Below are positions 40,072-48,982 of a DNA stretch of 64,000 nucleotides, piece by piece. A program made the position numbers and the translations under genes. Source of the stretch: Opitutia bacterium. Lineage in GTDB: Bacteria; Verrucomicrobiota; Verrucomicrobiia; Opitutales; UBA953. The first letter of the stretch is position 1, and each line of letters begins with the position of its first letter. The notes under the pieces were generated by a model. It was not told the origin of the DNA. It was given only the letters and a program-made list of their open reading frames with translations, and did no database searches. Location: NCBI GenBank assembly GCA_003569245.1, contig BGOM01000019.1, forward strand, positions 1 through 64,000, given 5' to 3'.

Positions 40072-41541
40072 ATGAGCCACCCCCACCTTCATCCGGTCCG
40101 CGAGGCGCAACTGCGCCTCCAGACGCGCCGCCAATTCCTGAGCAGCGCCGGCCAGTTCAGCCTCGGCGCCATCGCCCTGCAGGCGCTCTCGGGCGACACG
40201 CTCGCGGCCGCCACCCAACCCGAGAATCCCCTCGCCCCGCGACGCCCCCCGCTCAAGGCCCGGGCCAAGCGCGTCATCTACCTGCACATGTCGGGCGGCC
40301 CGCCCAACCTCGACATCTTCGACCCGAAACCGGCCTTGGTGCAGCACAACGGCCAGCCCTGCCCGGACTCCTTCCTGAAGGGCCGGACCTTCGCCTTCAC
40401 GAGCGGCGTGCCCAAGCTCATGGGCTCGCCGCGCACCTACAAGCAGTACGGCAAGGGCGGGCTGTGGATGAGCGACGCGGTGCCGAATTTCCAGACGGTG
40501 GCCGACGACGTGACGCTCCTGCGCGCGATGCATACGGACCAGTTCAACCACGCGCCGGCCGAGCTGCTGCTCTTCACGGGCCACGCCCGCCAAGGTCGCC
40601 CCTCGCTGGGCTCCTGGGCCACCTACGGCCTGGGCACGGAGAACCAGGACCTCCCCGGCTTCGTCACCCTGATCTCCAGCGGCACCCAGCCCAGCGGCGG
40701 TCAAGGTTGCTGGGGCAGCGGCTTCCTGCCCTCGGTGTACCAGGGCGTGCAGTGCCGCAGCAAGGGCGACCCGGTCCTCTTCGCCAACGATCCGCCTGGC
40801 ATGACCCGCGACCTGCGCCGGGCCACGCTCGACGCGCTCAAGGACCTCAACCAGCGCCAGCAGGACGAATTGGGGCATGCCGAGACCGTCACCCGCATCG
40901 CCCAGTACGAGCTGGCATTCCGCATGCAGACGAGCGTGCCCGACGTCATGGACATCTCCAAGGAGTCCGCCGCGACGCTCGAGGCCTACGGCGCCAAGCC
41001 GGGCGAGGCGAGCTTCGCCAACAACTGCCTGCTGGCCCGCCGCCTCGTCGAGAAAGGCGTCCGCTTCGTCCACCTGTTCGACTGGGGCTGGGACTTCCAC
41101 GGGACCAACCCGCGCGAGGACATCCGCGATGGCCTCACCAAGAAGATGGCCGCGACGGACAAGCCCGCGGCGGCCCTCATCAAGGACCTCAAGCAGCGCG
41201 GCCTCCTCGATGACACCCTCATCGTCTGGGGCGGGGAATTCGGCCGGACGCCGTTCCGCGAGGGCCGCACTTCCGGCGGTTCGGTGCTGGGGCGCGACCA
41301 CTACCCGGACTGCTTCTCGATCATGCTGGCGGGCGGCGGGGTGAAGGGCGGCTTCTCCTTCGGGGAGACCGACGAGATGGGCTTCGCGGGCGTGAAGGAC
41401 AAGGTGCACGTGCACGACCTGCAGGCGACGATCCTCCACCTGCTCGGCTTCGACCACGAACGCCTGACCTACCGGTTCCAAGGACGCGATTACCGTCTGA
41501 CCGACGTCCATGGCGAGGTCGTCAAGGCCGTCCTGGCCTGA
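40072..41541 (+). CDS. Tat-exported DUF1501 protein
   Basis: 489 residues, ATG 2 bases after the cytochrome stop. Leader LRLQTRRQFLSSAGQFSLGA carries the Tat motif. DUF1501 hallmarks: AKRVIYLHMSGGPPNLDIFD, FDWGWDFHGTNP, IVWGGEFGRTPFR, GRDHYPDCFSIMLAGGGVKG. No sulfatase cysteine. As at 20.1 kb, no FAD oxidoreductase follows; instead an FG-GAP repeat protein comes after a 68-base gap. Confidence 0.93.
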   Translation: MSHPHLHPVREAQLRLQTRRQFLSSAGQFSLGAIALQALSGDTLAAATQPENPLAPRRPPLKARAKRVIYLHMSGGPPNLDIFDPKPALVQHNGQPCPDSFLKGRTFAFTSGVPKLMGSPRTYKQYGKGGLWMSDAVPNFQTVADDVTLLRAMHTDQFNHAPAELLLFTGHARQGRPSLGSWATYGLGTENQDLPGFVTLISSGTQPSGGQGCWGSGFLPSVYQGVQCRSKGDPVLFANDPPGMTRDLRRATLDALKDLNQRQQDELGHAETVTRIAQYELAFRMQTSVPDVMDISKESAATLEAYGAKPGEASFANNCLLARRLVEKGVRFVHLFDWGWDFHGTNPREDIRDGLTKKMAATDKPAAALIKDLKQRGLLDDTLIVWGGEFGRTPFREGRTSGGSVLGRDHYPDCFSIMLAGGGVKGGFSFGETDEMGFAGVKDKVHVHDLQATILHLLGFDHERLTYRFQGRDYRLTDVHGEVVKAVLA

Positions 41542-41553
41542 CCCGGCCGCCAT

Positions 41554-41599
41554 TTGCCTCGCAACCCGGGGCGGGCGGGCTTGTCTACGAGGCAAGCCC
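41554..41599 (+). promoter_or_regulatory. Nested inverted repeats upstream of FG-GAP gene
   Basis: TTGCCTCG (41554-41561) and CGAGGCAA (41588-41595) are perfect inverted repeats 26 bases apart. Within the same stretch GGGCTTG (41577-41583) pairs with CAAGCCC (41593-41599). The end is 10 bases before the ATG. The left arm belongs to a CCTCGCAACC motif also seen before other operons. Confidence 0.45.
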
Positions 41600-41609
41600 C
41601 ACCCCGCCC

Positions 41610-42854
41610 ATGCGCCCCGCCCTCGCCTGCCTCGCCTCGGTCACCGCCCTCGCGGCCGCCGAGGTCACGTTCACCAAACAGACCATCACCAAGGACTTCG
41701 TCGCCGAAGGCTGCGCGGTGGCCGACTTCAACCATGACGGCCAGCTCGACGTGGCCGCGGGGCGCTTCCTCTGGCTCGGGCCGGACTTCAAGGAGAAGGT
41801 CGCCTACGCGCCGGAGCGCAACAACGCGGGCGGTCCGAGCAAGACGCCGTACAACCCGGCGACGGGGTACTCGGACTACTTCATCCAGTTCGCCTACGAC
41901 TTCACCGGCGACGGCTGGATGGACCTGCTGGTCTTCGGCCTGCCGGGCGAGCCCGCCTTCGTCTTCGTGAACCCGGCCGGCAAGGGCGGCGACTGGGCCC
42001 GGCATAACATCTTCGACGTGGCCGACGGCGAGTCGCCGGCATTCGTCGACGTCAACGGCGACGGCAAGCCCGAGCTGCTCTGCCACACCAGCGACCTCGT
42101 GAAGCCGAAGACGGCCAAGGGCGGCAAGTCCGGCGGTCAGTTCGGCTACGCCGAGATCGACTGGAACAACCCGCTGGGCAAGGCGCGCTTCCGACCGATC
42201 ACGCCCAAGACCCCGGCGAACGACCAGAAGATCTTCAAGTACACCCACGGCTACGGTGCCGGCGACGTCAACGGCGACGGTCGCGTCGACATCCTCGAGA
42301 AGGATGGCTGGTATGAACAGCCGAAGGATACCTCCAAGGACACGGACTGGGTCTTCCACCCGGCGAAATTCGGCCAGGGCGGCGCGCAGATGTACGTGCT
42401 CGACGTCAACGGCGACGGGCGCAACGACGTCATCACGAGCCTCAAGGCCCACGGTTACGGCCTCTCGTGGTTCGAACAGAACGCCGACGGCTCCTTCACG
42501 GAGCGCAAGATCATGGGCGCGACGCCGGCCGAGAACCCGCAGGGCGTGGTCTTCAGCCAGCTGCACGCGATCCAGCTGGCCGATGTCAACGGCGACGGGC
42601 TGCCCGACATCGTCACGGGCAAGCGGCGCTGGGCCCACGGCCCCAAGGGCGACGACGAGCCCATGGCCGACCCGGTGGTCTACTGGTTCGAGCTCAAGCG
42701 CGACGGCAAAGGCGGCGCGAGCTACGTCACCCATCAGGTCGACCGCGACAGCGGCATCGGCACGCAGTTCTGGACCGGTCCGCTCACGCCGCAGGCCAAG
42801 CCCGCGATCGTGACCGCGAACAAGCACGGCGTCTTCGTCTTCACCCAGAAGTAA
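41610..42854 (+). CDS. Secreted FG-GAP/VCBS repeat protein
   Basis: 414 residues, leader MRPALACLASVTALAAAE. Six calcium-binding loops of the D-x-(N/T)-x-D-G-x-x-D type recur along the chain: DFNHDGQLD, DFTGDGWMD, DVNGDGKPE, DVNGDGRVD, DVNGDGRND and DVNGDGLPD. They mark the blades of an integrin-like beta-propeller. Proteins of this kind bind glycans or act as scaffolds; no enzymatic residues were recognised. Probable monocistronic unit with a palindromic element after it. Confidence 0.87.
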   Translation: MRPALACLASVTALAAAEVTFTKQTITKDFVAEGCAVADFNHDGQLDVAAGRFLWLGPDFKEKVAYAPERNNAGGPSKTPYNPATGYSDYFIQFAYDFTGDGWMDLLVFGLPGEPAFVFVNPAGKGGDWARHNIFDVADGESPAFVDVNGDGKPELLCHTSDLVKPKTAKGGKSGGQFGYAEIDWNNPLGKARFRPITPKTPANDQKIFKYTHGYGAGDVNGDGRVDILEKDGWYEQPKDTSKDTDWVFHPAKFGQGGAQMYVLDVNGDGRNDVITSLKAHGYGLSWFEQNADGSFTERKIMGATPAENPQGVVFSQLHAIQLADVNGDGLPDIVTGKRRWAHGPKGDDEPMADPVVYWFELKRDGKGGASYVTHQVDRDSGIGTQFWTGPLTPQAKPAIVTANKHGVFVFTQK

Positions 42855-42874
42855 GCCTCCGCACATACCCGACA

Positions 42875-42906
42875 GGGGTCAGACCCTATTACTGGGGACT
42901 GACCCC
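42875..42906. repeat. GGGGTCAG/CTGACCCC palindromic element
   Basis: GGGGTCAG (42875-42882) and CTGACCCC (42899-42906) are perfect inverted repeats. The stem continues inward past one mismatch as CCC/GGG around a TATTACT-type loop, and a TTTTT run follows at 42909-42915. It resembles the widespread GGGGTCAGACCCC repeats found between genes and near REP-associated transposases. Here it may end transcription of the FG-GAP gene. Confidence 0.6.
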
Positions 42907-42954
42907 ATTGTTTTTGCACCAGGGGGATTATACGCCCAACTTACCCACGACCCC

Positions 42955-44160
42955 ATGCGCTCCCTGCTCTGCCTGCTTGCGCTCTGCGCTACCCTCTTCG
43001 CCGAGACCATCGCCGACCGTAAAGTGGTGCTGGGACTCATGGACACCTGCGCTCAGGCCCCCAAGACCTACGAAGCCGAGGGCTTCAAGGCGGATGGCCC
43101 GATCCGCGCGATCTTCTTCGACTCCCTGCCCCACCAAGGGAAACCCACCCGCGTCTTCGCCTGGATCGGCCTCCCTGCCAAGCGCGAGGGCAAGGTCCCC
43201 GGCATCGTCCTCGTCCACGGAGGCGGCGGCACGGCTTACAAGGAATGGGTCCGGAAATGGAACGCCCAAGGCTTCGCGGCCATCAGCATCGCGGTCGAGG
43301 GCCAGACGGACGAGGAGGAAAAGCCGGCCGGCAAAGGCCGTAGCGGCTGGGCCCGCCACGCCTTCGCCGGCCCCGCCCGCGATGGCATCTTCGCCGACAC
43401 CAAGCTGCCGCTGAGGGAACAATGGATGTACCACGCCCTCGCCGACACGATGCTGGCGAACTCGTTGCTCCGCTCCTTGCCCGAAGTCGACGCCACGAAG
43501 ATCGGCGTGATGGGTGTCTCCTGGGGCGGGGTGATCACGAGCACGGTCCTCGGGCTCGACGACCGCTTCGCCTTCGGCATCCCGACCTACGGCTGCGGCC
43601 ATCTCTTCGACGCCGAGAACCACTGGGGCCGGGCACTGCATGACAACGAGGGCTACCGGCAGGTCTGGGACGGACTGAACTACGCCGACCGCGTGAAGAT
43701 GCCGGTGCTCTGGCTCTCCTGGCCGCAGGACGCCCACTTCCCGCTCGGCTGCCAGGCCGAACACTACCGTAAGGCCCCCGGACCGCGCATGGTCTCGCTC
43801 ATCACGAAGATGGGCCACAGCCACCCCGCCGGCTGGAACCCGCCCGACAGCTACGCCTTCGCGAAGAGCGTCGTCGAGACCGGCAAACCCTGGGGCAGCT
43901 CGCCTTCGGCCAGGACCCAGGACGGCACGGCCATCGCCGTCTTCCATTCCTCCAAACCGCTCACGCGTGCCGTGCTCGTCTCGACGACCGACAAGGGCTT
44001 CACCGGCACGCGTAAATGGGTCGAGACGCCGGCCATGGCCGCGAGCGGCGGCGGCGGGACGACCGCCTCCGCCCCCCTGCCTCCCGGGACGACCGCCTGG
44101 TATATCAACGCCTACGCCGGCGACCTGACGCTCACCTCCGATTACCAGGAAACCCGATGA
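42955..44160 (+). CDS. Secreted alpha/beta hydrolase (acetylxylan-esterase-like)
   Basis: 401 residues, leader MRSLLCLLALCATLFAET. Alpha/beta hydrolase core: oxyanion region VLVHGGGGTAYKEW (about 86-99), nucleophile elbow GVSWGG with S189, probable acid in WPQDAHF (D259) and catalytic His in MGHSH (H288). The overall look is that of acetyl- and glucuronoyl-type carbohydrate esterases or dienelactone-hydrolase relatives. It would remove acyl groups from a glycan. Its stop codon overlaps the start of the following sulfatase (ATGA), so the two are coupled. Confidence 0.8.
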   Translation: MRSLLCLLALCATLFAETIADRKVVLGLMDTCAQAPKTYEAEGFKADGPIRAIFFDSLPHQGKPTRVFAWIGLPAKREGKVPGIVLVHGGGGTAYKEWVRKWNAQGFAAISIAVEGQTDEEEKPAGKGRSGWARHAFAGPARDGIFADTKLPLREQWMYHALADTMLANSLLRSLPEVDATKIGVMGVSWGGVITSTVLGLDDRFAFGIPTYGCGHLFDAENHWGRALHDNEGYRQVWDGLNYADRVKMPVLWLSWPQDAHFPLGCQAEHYRKAPGPRMVSLITKMGHSHPAGWNPPDSYAFAKSVVETGKPWGSSPSARTQDGTAIAVFHSSKPLTRAVLVSTTDKGFTGTRKWVETPAMAASGGGGTTASAPLPPGTTAWYINAYAGDLTLTSDYQETR

Positions 44161-45700
44161 AGCCATCCCTGCGCCATCTCCTCGCCCTCTTGCTCCTACC
44201 CGTCGCCCTGGGCGCCGCCGAACCGACCAAGCCCAATATCCTCGTCATCCTGGCCGATGACCTGGGCTACGGGGATATCCGCGCCTACAACCCGACCCGC
44301 GGCAAGATCCCGACGCCGCACCTGGACCGGCTGGCCGCCGAAGGCATGCGTTTCACGGACGCGCACTCGTCCTCCGGCGTCTGCTCACCCTCGCGCTACG
44401 CCCTGCTGACGGGTCGTTACCATTGGCGGACGCGTCTCCAGAACGGCATCGTCGGGGTCTTCGGCGAGCCGCTCATCGCCCCCGACCGTTTGACCATCGC
44501 CAGCCTCGCCAAGCAGCACGGCTACCGGACCGCGGCCATCGGCAAATGGCACCTCGGCTGGGATTGGCCGATCGCCGAGGGCGACCGGGCGCTGTTCCGC
44601 GGCACGAAGGAAAACGACGCCGCCGCACCGGAAACGAATCGTGCGGCTTGGGCGAAGGTGTTCGGCCAACGGATCGCAGGCGGACCGACGACCCGGGGCT
44701 TCGACCGCTACTTCGGGACCGACGTACCGAACTGGCCGCCGTACTGCTTCATCGAGGATGACCGCACCGTCGGTATCCCGAGCGAATTCCTGCCCAAGGA
44801 ATACTTCCGCGACCACCTCGCCAGCCTGCCCGGCCCCGCCCTGCCGGCCTGGAAGTTCGAGCGCATCCTCCCGACGCTGACCGAACGGGCGTGCGCATTC
44901 GTCACCGAATCCGCCCGCGCCTCGCAACCCTGGCTGCTCTACCTCCCGCTGACCACGCCCCACACGCCGCTGGCGGTCAACGCCGAGTGGCAAGGCAAGA
45001 GCGGCCTGAACAACGCCGCGGCCGACCTGATCATGGAGACCGACGCCGCGATCGGCAAGGTGCTCGCCGCGCTCGAAGCCAGCGGTGCGGCCAAGGACAC
45101 GTTGATCATCTTCACGAGCGACAACGGTTTCGCGTCCTACGTCGGCGTCAAGGACCTCGAGAGGCAAGGCCACTTCCCCAGCGGCCCGCTGCGCGATTAT
45201 AAATCCTCGGTGCACGAAGGGGTCACCGCGAGCCTTTCATCGTGCGCTGGCCCGGCAAGGTCGCCGCGGGTGCGACCTGCGGGCAGCTGGTCCATCAGGC
45301 CGACGTCCTGGCGACCTTGGCCGAGATCTTCGGCGTGACGCTGCCGCCGAACGCCGGCGAGGATAGCTTCAGCTTCCTGCCCCTGCTCAAGGGCGCGAAC
45401 CAACCGACCCGGACGCAGGCGATCAGCTGCGCCGCGTCCGGCGTGCCCGGTCTCCGGGTCGGCGACTGGAAGTACATCGCCACGCAGCCGGCCCAGCTAT
45501 ACGACCTCGCCACCGACCTCGGGGAGACCCGCAACCTGGCGACGCAGGAGCCTGGACGGGTGGCCGAGATGCAGGCGCTGCTCGAGAAGTTGATCGCGGA
45601 CGGCCGCTCCACCCCGGGGGAGCCGCAGAAAAACGACGTCCGGGTCGTCCGCTTCCCCCGCGAGCCGGGTGCGAAAGCACCCAAAAAGAAGGGCTCCTAA
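44157..45700 (+). CDS. Secreted sulfatase (frameshifted)
   Basis: ATG 44157 overlaps the previous stop. Leader MKPSLRHLLALLLLPVALGA, ILADDLGYGD, formylglycine site C76 in CSPSR, IGKWHLGWD and TSDNGF lie in the first frame, which ends in unrelated residues at 45338. The continuation, EPFIVRWPGKVAAGATCGQL through FSFLPLLKG and the usual summary tail, is in another frame to 45700. Adding one G to the run at 45219-45222 restores VHEGGHREPFIVRWPGK and a protein of about 514 residues. So the gene is likely intact in the organism. Closest in layout to the sulfatase at 6.8 kb. Confidence 0.88.
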
Positions 45701-45746
45701 GCCACGGCTTGACCCCTCCACCCTCCTTGCGAACTTAACCTTAACC

Positions 45747-46664
45747 ATGAAAGCCCTGCCCTCCGCCCTCCTCGCCGTCCTCGTCCTCGTCGGCTGCCAG
45801 ACCCGCGAACCGCTGCCTCGCAAGTTGGCTGTCGGCGCCAACCCCGAAAGCGTCACCCGTGGCTTCGACGGCGACTTGTTCGTCTCGATCATGGGTCCGT
45901 CCCGCAAGGCCGGCGACGGCGACGGCAAGGTCGTCCGCGTCCACGGCGAGACCGTGACCGACTTCACCACCGGCCTGAACGACCCGAAAGGTATCGTCTT
46001 CGCCGGCGGCAAGCTGATCACGGCGGACTTCGATACGGTCTGGCAGATCGACGCCCAAGGCAACAAGACCATCCTCGCCGGACCTAAGGACTTTCCCCAA
46101 CCGCCCGCATTCCTCAACGACGTCGAGGTCATGCCTGACGGCAAATCCGTACTCGTGACCGACATGGGCGACGTCGCGAAGATGCGTGACGCCAACAACC
46201 AGCTCTGGGCCCGCAACAGCGCCCAGGCCAAGGAGATCAAGGTGATCGCCCGGGTCTACCGGATCAACCTCGCCCCCAAGGTCACCGACCGCGTCAGCGA
46301 GGTCATCCCGCCCAACGAGCGCATGCTCAACCCGAACGGGGTCGACGTGCTCAAGGACGGCCGCATCCGTGTGGCCGAGTTCTTCAGCGGCGACGTCCTG
46401 GAATGGAACAAGGGCAAGTGGAAAGCCATCGCCAAGGGCCACCGCTCCGGCGACGGCATCGTCCATGACTCCAAGGGTAACTTCTACATCTCCGAGGTGA
46501 TGTTCGGCAAGGTGACCCGCTACGAGCCGGGCTCCAAGAACCCCAGGCTCCTCTCCGAAGGCCTCGGCCTCAAATCGGCCGCGGACATCTGCGTCGACGA
46601 AGCCCACGGCCAGCTGATCATCCCCGACAGCAAGGCCGGCGAGCTGGTGTTCATCGCGCTCTGA
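45747..46664 (+). CDS. NHL/SMP-30-like beta-propeller lipoprotein
   Basis: 305 residues from ATG 45747. Leader LPSALLAVLVLVGCQTRE with lipobox LVG-C marks a lipoprotein. The body shows repeated strands with GLNDPKGIVFAGGKLITADF, AFLNDVEVMPDGKSVLVTDM, NPNGVDVLKDGRIRVAEFFS and GDGIVHDSKGNFYISEVMFG. The asparagine/aspartate turns are those of SMP-30/gluconolactonase-type six-blade propellers. A lactonase role would fit downstream of a sugar oxidoreductase, but this is inference. It is 8 bases upstream of a DUF1080 gene. Confidence 0.8.
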   Translation: MKALPSALLAVLVLVGCQTREPLPRKLAVGANPESVTRGFDGDLFVSIMGPSRKAGDGDGKVVRVHGETVTDFTTGLNDPKGIVFAGGKLITADFDTVWQIDAQGNKTILAGPKDFPQPPAFLNDVEVMPDGKSVLVTDMGDVAKMRDANNQLWARNSAQAKEIKVIARVYRINLAPKVTDRVSEVIPPNERMLNPNGVDVLKDGRIRVAEFFSGDVLEWNKGKWKAIAKGHRSGDGIVHDSKGNFYISEVMFGKVTRYEPGSKNPRLLSEGLGLKSAADICVDEAHGQLIIPDSKAGELVFIAL

Positions 46665-46672
46665 ACCGACCG

Positions 46673-47461
46673 ATGCGCCCCCTGCTGCCCCTCCTGGCCG
46701 TCGTGCTCTCCCTGCCCGTCTTCGCCCAGGACGGCTTCACGCCGCTCTTCAACGGCAAGGACCTCTCGGGCTGGGACGGCGAGCCCGGTCTCTGGAAAGT
46801 CGAGGAAGGCGTGATCGTCGGCACGAGCGAGGTCGGCAAACCGAAGACAAACTCCTTTCTCATCTGGAACGGCAAGGTGAAGGACTTCGAGCTGCGCGCC
46901 ACGATCAAGGTCGTCGGTGACAACAACTCCGGCGTGCAATACCGCAGCCGCCGCCTGCCGGAGGTGACGCCTTGGACCATCCTCGGCTACCAATGCGACG
47001 TCCATCCGACCGACGTCCATACGGCGATGACCTACGAGGAACGCGGCCGCGGCATCTTCGGCTACAACGGCGTCGACGTGGTCATGGATCCGTCGGGCCA
47101 GCGCTGGCAGGTCGGCGAACGCCCGCGCGTGCAGGCCGACATCGCCCACTACAACGAGTTCACGGTCATCGCCCGCGGCAATCGGCTCGAGCACAAGGTC
47201 AACGGCCAGACGACCTCGGTCTTCATCGACCACGACGAGAAGAACCGCGCCCTCGAAGGCCTCATCGCCATCCAGCTTCACGCCGGCAACCCGCATAAGA
47301 CTTACGTGAAGCAGGTCCTGCTCAAGGTCCTCGAAGACGGGCCGGTCCTGCCCTTCGACCAGGCCACCCTCCCCGCGGGCTCCAGGAAAATCGACAAGCC
47401 CAAGGTCGTCAGCGCCCAGGGCAAGAACCCGCCCGCCAAGAAGGCTCCGGCCACGAAGTGA
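46673..47461 (+). CDS. Secreted 3-keto-disaccharide hydrolase domain (DUF1080) protein
   Basis: 262 residues, leader MRPLLPLLAVVLSLPVFAQ. The DUF1080 fold occupies nearly all of it: FTPLFNGKDLSGWDGEPGLW at the start, KDFELRATIKVVGDNNSGVQ, YQCDVHPTDVH, HYNEFTVIARGNRLEHKVNG and ALEGLIAIQLHAGNPHKTYV. This is the single-domain short form of the family, which hydrolyses 3-keto-glycosides. A Lys/Pro/Ala tail ends it. It sits between the propeller lipoprotein and a sulfatase with gaps of 8 and 4 bases. Confidence 0.91.
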   Translation: MRPLLPLLAVVLSLPVFAQDGFTPLFNGKDLSGWDGEPGLWKVEEGVIVGTSEVGKPKTNSFLIWNGKVKDFELRATIKVVGDNNSGVQYRSRRLPEVTPWTILGYQCDVHPTDVHTAMTYEERGRGIFGYNGVDVVMDPSGQRWQVGERPRVQADIAHYNEFTVIARGNRLEHKVNGQTTSVFIDHDEKNRALEGLIAIQLHAGNPHKTYVKQVLLKVLEDGPVLPFDQATLPAGSRKIDKPKVVSAQGKNPPAKKAPATK

Positions 47462-47465
47462 GCCC

Positions 47466-48893
47466 ATGCGGGCCTTCTTTTTGCTGCTCTCGGCCTGCTT
47501 CGCCGCGCAACTCCCGGCGGCGCGACCGAACATCCTGCATATCCACGCGGACGACCACCGGGCCGACGGCCTGGGCGCGCTCGGCGCGCCGGGACTGCTC
47601 ACCCCGCACCTCGACACCCTCGTCGCCCGGGGCTTCACCTTCACCCGCGCCTACACCCAAGGTTCGATGATCGGGGCGGTCTGCACGCCGAGCCGGACGA
47701 TGATGCTCACCGGCCGCTCCTGGCAGCGGATCCCTGGCGCGCCGGGCGCGCGCGCCGACGCCGGCGATCCGACGACCTTCCTGCCCGGCGTGCTGGGGGC
47801 GGCCGGCTACCGCACCTGGCACATGGGCAAAGGCGGCAACGCCTTCACCGCCGGACTGCGCGCTTTCCAGACAAGCATCGTCGACGACGGGAAAAAGGAA
47901 GGCGATCCCGCGACCGACCGCGCGCACGCCAGCGCCCGTCTCGCCGACCGCGCGATCGCTTTCCTGAAAGAACATGCCGCCCGCCAGGACGCCGCGCCTT
48001 TCTACGCCTACCTCGCCCCACCCGTCCCGCATGACCCTCGCTCGGCCGAACCTCGGTTCCACGCGCTGTACGAGCCCAAGAACCTTCCCCTCTCGCCGGC
48101 CTTCCTCCCGCAGCACCCGTGGGACAACGGCGAGATGACCGTCCGGGACGAACGCCTCGCCCCTTGGCCGCGCACCCCGGAGGACACCCGCCGACAGACC
48201 GCGGACTATTACGCCTGCGTGAGCGGGCTCGACCATCACGTCGGCCGGATCTTCGCGACGCTCAAGGAGACCGGCCAGTGGGAGAACACCATCATCATCT
48301 TCTCCGGGGACAACGGCCTTTCGCTCGGCGAGCATGGCCTCTTCGGGAAGCAGAACCTCTACGAATTCGGCGGCATGCACGTGCCGCTGGTGATCGCCGG
48401 CCCCGGCATCCCCCATGGTCGCAGCGCGGCGTTCGCTTACCTGATGGACCTGCTGCCGACCCTCGCGACGCTCGCCGGAGCGAAGGCACCCGCGTCCATC
48501 GATGGACGCGACCTCACCCCGATCCTCCGGGGCGAGCAGGCGGGCGTCCGGGATGTCGCCTACCTCGGCTACCGCGACTGCATGCGTTCCATCAGCGATG
48601 GCCGCTGGAAGCTCATCCGCTACCCGCTGGTGGACCGTACCCAGCTTTTCGACCTGGCCAAGGATCCGCGCGAACTGGCCAATCTGGCGGACCTTCCCGA
48701 ACACGACGCGACGTTGCGACGGCTCACGGGGCTCCTGCAAGCGGAGATGAAGGCCTATGGCGACACATTTCCCCTGCAGGTGGCCGCTCCGGCCCGGGCG
48801 GATTGGAGCCCTCCGCCCGCTCAGTCCGATGGCGCCCAAGGGAAAACCCAACCCGCCCGCAAGCGAAAGTCGGCCGAACCAGCCCCCAAGTAA
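47466..48893 (+). CDS. Secreted sulfatase
   Basis: 475 residues, leader MRAFFLLLSACFAAQLPAAR. HADDHR (D29/D30) takes the place of the usual ADDLG; formylglycine site C73 in CTPSR; WHMGKGG; FYAYLAPPVPHDPR; FSGDNGLSLGEHGLFGKQNL. The ADDHR and GLSLGEHGLFGKQN motifs point to the choline-sulfatase/iduronate-sulfatase-like branch of S1 rather than the arylsulfatase branch. A basic Lys/Arg/Pro-rich tail is present. Starts 4 bases after the DUF1080 stop, so it belongs to the same operon. Confidence 0.91.
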   Translation: MRAFFLLLSACFAAQLPAARPNILHIHADDHRADGLGALGAPGLLTPHLDTLVARGFTFTRAYTQGSMIGAVCTPSRTMMLTGRSWQRIPGAPGARADAGDPTTFLPGVLGAAGYRTWHMGKGGNAFTAGLRAFQTSIVDDGKKEGDPATDRAHASARLADRAIAFLKEHAARQDAAPFYAYLAPPVPHDPRSAEPRFHALYEPKNLPLSPAFLPQHPWDNGEMTVRDERLAPWPRTPEDTRRQTADYYACVSGLDHHVGRIFATLKETGQWENTIIIFSGDNGLSLGEHGLFGKQNLYEFGGMHVPLVIAGPGIPHGRSAAFAYLMDLLPTLATLAGAKAPASIDGRDLTPILRGEQAGVRDVAYLGYRDCMRSISDGRWKLIRYPLVDRTQLFDLAKDPRELANLADLPEHDATLRRLTGLLQAEMKAYGDTFPLQVAAPARADWSPPPAQSDGAQGKTQPARKRKSAEPAPK

Positions 48894-48982
48894 GCTCGAC
48901 CGACCCCGGACCGAGGCCCCGGGACCCTGATCTATTTCGTGATTTGCAGGCAGGCGGGTTTGCCTCGTAATCGGCTTACCAC

